From Neoceratodus forsteri (taxonomy: Eukaryota > Chordata > Ceratodontiformes > Ceratodontidae): DNA of 64,000 bases. This document shows, one piece after another, positions 56,401 through 64,000 of this stretch. The position numbers were made by a program, and so were the translations under genes. Under the pieces are notes generated by a model. It searched no databases. It worked only from the letters and a program-made list of their open reading frames with translations, and was not told where the DNA came from. The stretch lies in the NCBI GenBank assembly GCA_016271365.2, contig CM028129.1:1011729501-1011793500 (forward strand). Reading direction: 5' to 3'. Position 1 is the first letter of the stretch, and each line of letters begins with the position of its first letter.

Positions 56401-57009
56401 AGCATGGAGACAAAGTGCTAGATTTCAAGAAGGCCGACTATGGTAGGATGGGAGAGATTTTGAAGGGACACCTAGCTAGCCTTAAGTACAATATCAGTGT
56501 GGAACAAAGGTGGACAGTGAACATGGAAGGGTTCATGGCAGCCACTAACACATGCCTAAATCAGAAGGGAAATAATTCCAAGGCAAGGAAACCTAGTTGG
56601 TTCAGTAGGGAGGTGAGTCAGGCAGTCAGTGATAAGAGAGCTACATATAGAAGGTACAGGAAATCTTAGAAGAAGAAGGATGATGAGGTCTACTTGGAGA
56701 AATATGGAGGCTTGTAGGATTGTCAGACATGCCAAAGCTAGGAAGGAGCTGCAATACTGCAAATGTCAGAAGGGATTAAGGAGAGGGGGAACATCTTCTT
56801 TATGTATATCAGTGAGAAGAGAGACATGAAGGCTGATATAGTAATGCTAAAAAAAGGAGGGTTGGTGGTTGGAAGGTAGTAAAGAGAAAGCAGAGATGTT
56901 GAACAAATATTTCTGCTGAGTCTACACTAAAGAAAAGGATGGACCGTGCCACCACTAAAGACAAGAATGGACCAGTGCCACAAGGAAGGAAAGCAGGAGA
57001 AGGGGGACC

Positions 57010-57960
57010 ATGGCTGAGGACAGGATAACGGAGGACAGAGTTAGGAAGGGCCTCATGTTCCCAAAGGTAAACAAGTACCCAGGCCCAGATAGCATGCACC
57101 CAAGAGTGCAGAGGGAACTGGTGGTGGAGCTGGCAGGTCCACTGGCAGACCTGTTCAAAAGGTCTTTGGATATGGGGTGGTACTGCAGGAATGGAGAACC
57201 ATGCATGAGGCATTCCTTTACAAGAATGGGTCCAGAGGATACCTAGGGAATTACAAGTCAATCCGTCTGACCTCCACTGTGTATTATCTCACAGAGACCA
57301 TTTGGAAGGAAAGAATAGTGGAGTTTCTTGAAGCCATCGGGCTACAGGATGAGAGATGACATGGGTTCATGCCTGGGAGGTAATGTGAAACCAACCTGAT
57401 TAACTTCTTTGACTGGGTAACGAAAGCAGTGGACAAGGGTTCAGGCAGATGACATTCTATATTTGTATTTCAGCAAGACCTTTGATTTGGTGCTGCACAA
57501 GAGGTTGATCAGGAGGTTGGAGGACTTAGGGGAAAGGAACAAATTACTCAGGTGGGTGGCCAACTGGCTCAGTGGTTAGATTTGGAGGGTAGTGGAGGGG
57601 AGGGACTCTTAGATACAAGGGAACTTACAAGTGGTGTCCTGCAGGGATATGTGCTCAGTCCATTGTTGTTTAATGTGTTCATTAATGTAATTGTGGAAAG
57701 TTATAGGCAAGATCTTCATCTTTGTGGATGACATCAGGTTCTGTGAGAAGGTCGACATGGATGAAGGGGTGCAGGACATAAACAAGACCTGGCTAGGCTG
57801 GAGAGGTGGGTAGGCATCTGGTAGCTGGGGTTCAACATGAAGAAATTCAAGATCATGCACATAGGAAGGAAGAACCCAAATGCAGGGTATAGTCTTGGTG
57901 GGGGGACAAGGTCACTGAAACAGAGGAAATAGACTTCAGGATAATCATCACCAGTGACTT
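57010..57960 (+). pseudogene. CR1 reverse transcriptase (heavily broken)
   Basis: RT text across frames: NKYPGPDSMHPRVQRELV, WKERIVEFLEAIGLQDER, NLINFFDWVTKAVDKG, GVLQGYVLSPLLFNVF (GVPQGxVLxP block) and FVDD (57725-57736, FxDD pair; the following residues are shifted). KFKIMHIGRKNPNAGY follows near 57850. The YLDFSKAFD block is recognisable only as FQQDL-like remnants around 57465. Confidence 0.8.
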
Positions 57961-58085
57961 AAACAGGCCACACAGTGTTGGAAGGCAGCAGCCAAGACAA
58001 ACAGAATACTAGGCTGCATTGCTAGAGGGCTCACGAGCAGAAGGGAGGATGCTATAATAAACTCACTGCAAATACTAGAGCCCCT

Positions 58086-58655
58086 CTCAGAGCCCATCCA
58101 CACACAGGGGCCACCACATAGGGCCACCCGGTGCCTCCCTCCTGCCCCAGCACACAGCGGTGTGTGGCTGCATGATCTCCACCAGGCGCAATCCCCCAAA
58201 ACCACACAGGGGCACTGGTGCACAGGAGCAGCCCCCAGCCACCTACACACAGAGGAAGCTCCTGCCCCCCCCGGTGGCCTGCCAGCTGTCACCCCCCCAT
58301 CCGTCCCACTGCACTGATCGGTGCCATTGGAGGTCTGGCAGCATTGCCCTCCCTCCCTCACCTGCCACAGCCACCGGCCATCAGATATCTGCAGGGCATG
58401 CTGCCAATGCACGCCCAGCCACACAAGGGATCCAGTGTAGGTCCCAATCTGGGCATCTGATTGGATGCCCGGCCAGACCTGTGACCCCTCCCCTGGCTGC
58501 CCTGGAGAGTCCTGCCTGCTGGGGGAGTAGGGCCACTGACAGGTGGCTGGCAGTCATGCATAGCACCAGTGTGCACCTCTCCATGGGTGAACAACTACGT
58601 GAACAGGGATACACTCGGATTCCACATACCCCCATCCCATTAGTGCATAGGACCC
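58086..58655. other. GC-rich orphan segment interrupting CR1
   Basis: About 570 bp, clearly GC-richer than both sides, replacing the expected end of the CR1. The end text GACCCAATACTTGGAGTAAGG could be a transposon terminus, but no partner was found at the left. The open stretches on both strands have no recognisable family motif. Confidence 0.4.
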
Positions 58656-59445
58656 AATACTTGGAGTAAGGTGTACTGAGTTTCTGAGGTTGCACTATTT
58701 GTAGTGAGTGGTGGTGGGAGTGGAATCAGGTCAAAAAGGAGGGGGTGTTGGGGTGTTTTTAGTTAGTGCAGAATTTCTAGCTTAGAGGCTGGGATGTGTA
58801 TCCAGCAGTAGGCCCTTAAGCTCAGTGACTCACTGTCCTGTCTCTGATATCTGCACCCTTTCTGTGATCCACCCTGCTGAGAATGGCTTATTGCCAGTGT
58901 AGGGAGGTGGGCATTGGAAGGAAGCGCAGGGGCTGGGTGAGGGACTTGAGGAGAGATGGCAGGAAGGATGCCATTGGGATCATGAGGACCAGCGTGAAAT
59001 GGGAAATGGAGAGAGGCGAGACATGTTTAGTTCCCATACCCAGGGAACCCACCACACTGAGTGGACAGGTAGATGATGGGCCAGCTGCCTCTACTTGTCC
59101 TCTTCAGGTGGTACTGTTTATTGTTAGATCTATGAGGAATAAGATGACCATAATGGCTGACGTTATGTCTGATTAGTTTGTCGATCTGGCTTGCATCACT
59201 GAGATGTGGTTTGGTGACAACACTGACCCTGTACTGTAAGCCATAGTCCTGGCAGGTTTCACGGTGTGCACTGCCTGAGGAAGGACCATGGGGGAAGGGA
59301 GCATCTGCTTTAGATCTGAACTGAACCTGGTGGTGCACCTGGTATGGGAGACCTCATCATTTGAATGCTTGGCTGTGCATTGGAACAAATATGTAGATTG
59401 CAGAATTCTCCTTGTTTACTGGTCTCTGTGATGTGAGGGAGAGTT
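58656..59445 (+). mobile_element. L2-like LINE, 5' region
   Basis: The + strand encodes, after an unassigned N-terminal part (58883-59090), IVRSMRNKMTIMADVM, VDLACITEMWFGD (catalytic-Glu block of the endonuclease) and, after shifts, SICFRSELNLVV and SFECLAVH. It is cut at 59446 by an antiparallel LINE and resumes at 62216-62335 with DFVTNRVLESPRLF and a degraded GDFN block, colinear with the L2 at 27785. So 59446-62215 is a later insertion. Confidence 0.72.
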
Positions 59446-60002
59446 TTTATTTATTTATTTCTAGGAAGTATCTTTGAGCCAGAGGCTCTTTTACAGAGGT
59501 TCCACGTCGTACTAATAAATGGGCATAACATCATTTACAATGGTTACAAGTACATAAGCAGATACAAGGAGGTTCCATGCCTAGAAAGACATGAGTACAT
59601 CAGGTTACAGAGGTTACATGATTACAGTAACAGGGATTACATAAGTAAAAATATACAAACACATAATTTAAAGCAGGCTAGGTTAACAGGTTGTTAAGTG
59701 AACAGCTTGAGAATCTACAGTACATAGAGTTAATCAGGTAGGGAACAGAGGATGATATAGTCTGTAAAATAATTAACTAATACTAAACGCAAGAAGGTGA
59801 GAACTTGATGGGCAGCAGTTCTTTTGTCTTAAGTGCTAAAGAGTGTAGTCATAAAGGAGGGCTAGACTCACTGGGGGGGAAGTGCTGAGGCTGGGACCTG
59901 GAGCCTACTAGGGGAGTGTTAGTTAGCAAGAAGAGAGGAGAAGGCAAGGGTGCATGTTAGAATGAGGGTAGCAGGAAAGAGGAGGGAAGAGTGTGGGGGA
60001 GT

Positions 60003-60690
60003 TCAGGTCTCACAGTCACAGTTCCTGTTTGTGGTGAAGGCTACTCGGAGTTTATCTTTAAAGGAGCCTATTTTGTCCTCTTTTGTGATGCCTAGGTCAC
60101 GCGCATTAAGCCAAAGTGGTGCCTGGTATTCAAAGGACCATTGGCCTTGTGTGGTTCTATGGAAAGGGATGCAGAGGGCTGAGTTTTTTGTACCCCTAGT
60201 GCATCTGATGGAATTAAGTCGGCTAAGGAGGCTTTGCAGGCCTGAGGTGGTAAGTCCTAGCATAGACTTCTTGGCGAGCATACATACTTGATACTGGAGG
60301 TGACTGTCAAGGTTCAGCCATTTTGTTTGAGTGTACAACTCACAGGTGTGAGTGAGATAGGGTACACCTAGGACTAAATTACATGCTTTGTTTAGTGTTG
60401 TTTTGATATGTTTCAAAGCAGTTTGGGAGGAAGCTTCATATACTGCTAGACCATAGTCTATCACTGAGAGGACTGAGCTATTAACAGCAGTTCTGAGTGC
60501 CTCAGGAGTCAGGCCTTTTCAGTGTTTGTACTGTAATCCTAGTTTTACATTTGAAGACTTTGCGACTGCATCTATGTGTTGGTTAAATGAGAGGGTGCCG
60601 TCCAGTGTCAATCCTAGGTATTTAAATGTTTGAACCATCTCCAGGGAAGTGTTCTGATTGTTATGAATGTAAAGTTGGTGAGTGTGGTGT
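60003..60690 (-). pseudogene. LINE ORF2 C-terminal region
   Basis: FKYLGLTLDGTLSFNQHID, then VIDYGLAVYEASSQTALKH, KACNLVLGVPYLTH, GQWSFEYQAPLWLNARDLG and IGSFKDKLRVAF: the region after the RT in Jockey-superclade LINEs (YLGxxLDxxLxFxxHI; IDYGxxxY; LWNxLP-like; FKxxLK). One shift near 60515; otherwise open for 154 codons. Confidence 0.8.
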
Positions 60691-60693
60691 TTG

Positions 60694-61727
60694 TTATGTG
60701 ATGATGCGAATAACAGTCTTCGTTTTTTTATATTTGAGGAGCAGTTTTGATTGAAGGAACCAGTGCTCAGCCACAGTGAAATTAGCCTGCATTTGCTTTT
60801 CCAGTATGTAGGGGTCAGAATTACATGAATATAGGACCGCATTGTCTGCATACAGTAGTAACTGGTCGTTTACCGATTGAGGGAGGTTGTTTAAGAACAG
60901 GCTGAACAGTAGAGGGCCAAGGATAGAGCCTTGAGGAACGCCTGTGTTAACACTAAGGTTGTCAGAGAAGGTGTCCAGGATTTCCACTTTTTGGACCCTC
61001 CCCGAGAGGTAGCTTCTGGACCATGCTACTGTTGCAGGGGAGAGGCTGGTGTTGGAGAGCTGATCCAGGAGCAGATTGTGATTGGCAGAGTTGAAGGCCT
61101 TGGTGAGTTCAATATATGTTGCCCCCACCAAGAGCCCTCTGTCTAGCACATTATGGGTAAAGCTGGTAAACTCCACTAGAGAGGTTGTGGTACTGTGTTG
61201 TTTTCAAAATCCATGTTGTTGCTTACATTGTAAATGATACTAGTCTAGATATTCTGTCAGTTGGTCACTTATGATTCACTCCAGGGCCTTGGAGAGTGGA
61301 GGAAGGGGGTAACCACCACCACCTTCCAGATCCATAGGAGTTTGCCTGATACCAAGGAGAGATTTAAGATTTTGGTGAGGGGTTTGAGAGTTATGTCCAG
61401 GGTGAGCCTAACTAGTTTTAGGTCAAGTTGATCAGAGCTGGTTCTGGAATTACCTAACGCTTTTAGGATGTACTTTTTTGCTTCCATAAAGGTGATAGCT
61501 CTGAAGTAGAAAGGAGGATGGGAGTTTGATTGGGTCCCCGGGTTTCGATCGGTGCAAGTATCTGATTGGTGTTGAAGGAAGCTAGGGGGCAACACTCCAC
61601 TGAGGTCAATAAAAACTTTGTTGAAGACATGTGCTATGTGACTGTGATCCTGCGTAGGTTGGCCCTCAATGTTCAGGAAGGTGGGGGGAGTTTTATTAGG
61701 TTTTCCGGTTAGGGTCCCCAAAACCAT
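60694..61727 (-). pseudogene. LINE reverse transcriptase, catalytic Asp replaced
   Basis: NIEGQPTQDHSHIAHVFNKVF, KALGNSRTSSDQLDLKLV (61727-61269), then YIELTKAFNSANHNLLLDQL, GVPQGSILGPLLFSLFLNN and YADNAVLYSC. The usual YADD is YADN here, so the second catalytic Asp is Asn. There are also stops near 61268 and 61177-61205. Inactive on both counts. Confidence 0.85.
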
Positions 61728-62215
61728 CTACTGTCACCCCATGAGTTTGTCAGCTCATTTTTAAAGTGTGTGTTTTTGGCCCTGTGAATAGCCTAGGTGT
61801 ATTTATTCCGTGCAGCTCTATAGTTCTGATAGTCTGTCTGGGTACCAAAGTTTCTTGCTTTGTGCCACAAGACATCTCTATTTTTTCATGAGGGCTACTA
61901 GCTGTGCCATGATCCAGGGGCTGTCGTAGTCACGGATCCTTCTTTTGGTGTAGGAGGCATAGACATTGCACACTTCATTGAATTTGCTTATAAAGCATTC
62001 TAGGGCAGTGTTGACATCTGTTTTCTGGTCAATAGAGCTCCAATCTTGGAGGCTGAGGTGTGCTGTTAGAACTACCAACTTGCCTTTCTTCAGAAGTCTA
62101 GTAGTAATAGTCCTGGCTGGTGCCTTTAGGGCCTTATTTGACCATTTACAGATTACTGGGGAGTGGTCACTGAGGGAGTCAGGGAGAACAGTGATGGAGG
62201 ATATTCTTTCTGCAG

Positions 62216-62335
62216 GAAATCATGGACTTTGTCACCAACAGAGTGTTGGAGTCACCTAGATTATTCTGGGCAATTCCAATGCTTGGGTCAATGATAAACT
62301 CTCACATTTTGGTCTTAATTTTCTTCTGCGTCATA
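62216..62335 (+). mobile_element. L2-like LINE, continuation after insertion
   Basis: LQEIMDFVTNRVLESPRLF parallels ADFIVDMAFESPRLM of the L2 at 27.8 kb. Text further on (GCTTGGGTCAATGAT) matches the AWVND block of GDFNxWVDD in a shifted frame. Homology stops near 62335. Confidence 0.65.
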
Positions 62336-62380
62336 GAGTCCCTAAGGCCTCTCAGAAGCTGTTGTTTCTACAGTATAATG

Positions 62381-62908
62381 AATCCAACTGATACTATCAA
62401 ACCCAAAGAAGTAGAACTAACTGGATCAGATACAGATAGGAAAGACCATTTGGTTAAAACTGGTAACATGTTGCCCATGGTATATATAAAAGGACTACCA
62501 AAAACAAAAGAAGAAATCTTGTATCTACTTAAACTGGCTGTCTAAAATTTGATAAAAGGTATGACAGGAGGGAAATTAGGATGGGCAGATATTAAAACAG
62601 CATACAGGTATAAAGCTGATCTATCCAAAGATTGGGTATGTGTGGCATTAAGTAATGCTGAAAAAAGGAAAAAAAAACTGTTGCAAACCAAGGTTGCGTT
62701 TGATGATATTGGTATAAATTTGGATGACACAATGATTAATATGGCTAATGGGAAACGAATGCAACAAATGTCACCTATAAAGAGCAAAACTCAGGTAACA
62801 GAAATGAATAATACTAGATATACATCTACACAACCATGTAGCATGGCTTACTTAAAACCACGAGAGGTGGAACATACTTTAGCAGGGGATGAGAAGGAAG
62901 ACATATAA
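62381..62908 (+). pseudogene. LINE ORF1 protein, RRM-like, one stop
   Basis: LPMVYIKGLPKTKEEILYLL reads like an RRM first strand and helix; WADIKTAYRYKADLSKDWVC and VALSNAEKRKKK fit the RNP-like later strands. A single TAA at about 62543 interrupts an otherwise open frame (AV-stop-NLIKGMTGG). The Lys- and Ser-rich C-terminus continues, after a frame change, to about 63071. RNA-binding role is inferred from ORF1 function in LINEs. Confidence 0.55.
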
Positions 62909-63067
62909 CAGTATAAGGGGAAGAAAAAAACATGGGGTGCATATAAATAGTAGTGACATACTAGATGAAGGAAGTAAATCAGGTATTTCATTGGAAAGCA
63001 CTGAAGAGTCTACATTAAATGACACTTTGAGCTCAAATAGCACCATAAGCACTTCTGATTCCTCCTA

Positions 63068-63450
63068 TTGACTACCAAAAAATGTAAAAAAGGTGTAACT
63101 GTAAAGATTTTAAGTTGGAATATAGTAGGGCTAATAAATAAACATGAAGATAGAAACTGGGTTGCGTGGGTAACTACTTTTTCTATTGTAATGCTCCAGG
63201 AAACCTGGTGTAGAAATTATGAAATTGATATATTAGATGGCTATATTACCTGGCTAATTCCAGCTTTTAAAGACAATAAATATGGCAGAGCAAAAGGTGG
63301 TTTGGCAGTCTTTGTAAAAAATACATTAGATTTATGCTGTTTAGAGTCTAGCTTGTACAATAAATGTTATATATATTTAGCTTTTGTAAATGATAACATT
63401 TCCCTTGTGTTATTTAATATGTATATACCCCTAGCTATCATACTAACATA
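63068..63450 (+). pseudogene. LINE ORF2 endonuclease N-terminus
   Basis: VKILSWNIVGLINKHEDRNW (SWNxxGL start), FSIVMLQETWC (catalytic Glu in QETW), GRAKGGLAVFVK and VLFNMYIP. These are endonuclease blocks 1-4. The start overlaps the end of the preceding ORF by a few bases. The frame then ends at the CR1 junction. Confidence 0.75.
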
Positions 63451-63451
63451 C

Positions 63452-64000
63452 TAAAATGCCAGCAGAATAGGCCTAATGGTCTTTCGTGTCTGCTCGTTTG
63501 GTCAGCCCCCACCCTGGGTGCTGACCTTGCTGTCCTCCTCGCCTTCTCTGGCTTCTCCCTTCCCAGTTCCGGATATTCTTGCTGCATTGGATTTTGCTTC
63601 CTGAACCCTTCCCCTGTACCTGTCCCACCCCCTCTTGAACCCCTCCACTGTCTCTGCCTCCACCAGGCCCCTAGGTAGTGCATTCCATGGCTCTACCACC
63701 CTCTCAGTGAAGTAGCACCTCCTCCTTTCTCCCCTGAATCTTCCCCCCTCCAGCTTCCACCCATGCCCTCTAGTGGCCCCTCCTCCTTCCTTCGAAGCAC
63801 CCTCACTGTTCCTCCCCTATTTACCCTCTTCATGTACCTGAAGACCTCTATCATGTCCCCCCGGTCCCTTCTCTCTTCCAAAGTGTACATATTTAGCTCT
63901 TCGAACCTCTCCTCATAGGTCCTGTCCCCCAAGCCCCAAATCATTTTGGTTGCCCTCCTCTGGACCCTCTCCAGGAGGTTAATGTCCCTCTTTAAGTGTG
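63452..64000 (-). mobile_element. CR1 LINE 3' end, continuing beyond window
   Basis: Minus strand: GLGDRTYEERFEELNMYTLEE and RRDRGDMIEVFRYM (63944-63800), then FRRKEEG.., ATSLRGWWN and AMEPWNALPRGLVEAETVE (63700-63600), then the 3' UTR with AGGCCTATTCTGCTGGC and a (TTAGTATG)2 tail at about 63440-63456. Codons are GC-rich and differ from the other CR1 copies, indicating a separate subfamily. Confidence 0.85.

Larger units (their letters stand above)
54393..58085 (+). mobile_element. CR1-like LINE with ORF1 and ORF2, near full length
   Basis: Carries an ORF1 relic (about 54640-55355), endonuclease (55460-56400, split by a hAT at 55721-55997), linker (56400-56980) and RT (57010-57950). It stops in the C-terminal region near 58085, where an unrelated GC-rich segment starts. 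The 3' UTR is therefore missing. Many stops and frame shifts make it inactive. It is the only CR1 here that retains ORF1. Confidence 0.85.
59446..62215 (-). mobile_element. Jockey-superclade LINE, inserted in L2
   Basis: Minus strand: starts inside the endonuclease (DSLSDHSPVICKW at 62190-62150), then linker (62078-61300), RT (61176-60694), C-terminal region (60851-60003) and 3' UTR to an (ATAAA)n-like end at 59446-59460. 5'-truncated, 2.77 kb. Insertion into L2 is shown by the split endonuclease of that element. Exact clade (Rex1, Daphne, Crack or other) is not determinable by eye. Confidence 0.82.
62340..63450 (+). mobile_element. AT-rich unplaced LINE, 5' part (ORF1 and start of ORF2)
   Basis: ORF1 (about 62381-62908) and the first third of an ORF2 endonuclease (63068-63450) are carried by markedly AT-rich DNA. 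The rest is removed where the CR1 3' end begins at 63452. Unlike the other LINEs here it keeps its 5' coding region and has few disablements, suggesting a younger or slower-decaying copy. Confidence 0.65.

Overview
The window looks like intergenic DNA from a large, repeat-rich vertebrate genome. I found no convincing host exon, tRNA gene, rRNA gene or CRISPR array. Almost everything recognisable is a transposable-element (TE) relic: non-LTR retrotransposons (CR1-like, L2-like, L1/Tx1-like and unplaced Jockey-superclade LINEs), SINEs (CORE/MIR-like, V-SINE-like, another tRNA-headed SINE), and DNA transposons (PIF/Harbinger, hAT, TTAA-target Kolobok/T2-like). CR1, L2, L1, CORE-SINE, V-SINE-like and T2-like elements together fit a sarcopterygian-grade genome (lungfish, amphibian or an early reptile lineage). 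The exact species is not determinable from the sequence, and this placement is inference.

Layout. 1-2825: a decayed CR1 LINE (+). 2870-5378: the 3' end of an L1-type LINE (+), split by a Harbinger-like element that itself carries a V-SINE. 5.4-20 kb: AT-rich, mostly anonymous DNA with foldback elements (6058-6651, 7850-8188, 14250-14412), a hAT (13608-14218), a Harbinger-like MITE (15967-16713), CORE-SINEs and a tandem repeat (19061-20060). 20.6-27.2 kb: three CR1 fragments, a 1.4-kb hAT (22140-23518), a MITE in one CR1, and an unusual ~620-bp tRNA-headed, poly(A)-tailed retroposon (24778-25396). 27.75-30.4 kb: an L2-like LINE (+) that still shows most of its endonuclease and reverse transcriptase. 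33992-35323: a 1.3-kb non-autonomous Harbinger with an inverted minisatellite. 37991-42147: a two-gene Harbinger with a HARBI1-like transposase and a convergent Myb/SANT-like gene, both apparently intron-containing and both decayed. 42.7-48.7 kb: antisense L1 ORF2 fragments broken by a 1.46-kb foldback element, a CORE-SINE and a Kolobok-like element that contains a hAT. 48.7-52.7 kb: CR1 and Jockey-like LINE pieces with the second copy of the poly(A) retroposon. 54.4-58.1 kb: the most complete CR1, with an SGNH-esterase-like ORF1 and a hAT insertion. 58.66-64 kb: an L2-like 5' part split by an antiparallel LINE, then an AT-rich unplaced LINE, cut off by a CR1 that runs out of the window.

The interest lies in the nesting, with several target-site duplications (TSDs) readable directly, and in possibly undescribed non-autonomous families. 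These are the ~620-bp retroposon (50050-50671 and 24778-25396) and palindromic DNA elements whose arms repeat a motif identical or nearly identical to the first 18 nt of tRNA-Glu. All protein-family calls are from motif reading by eye; boundaries without a TSD are approximate.
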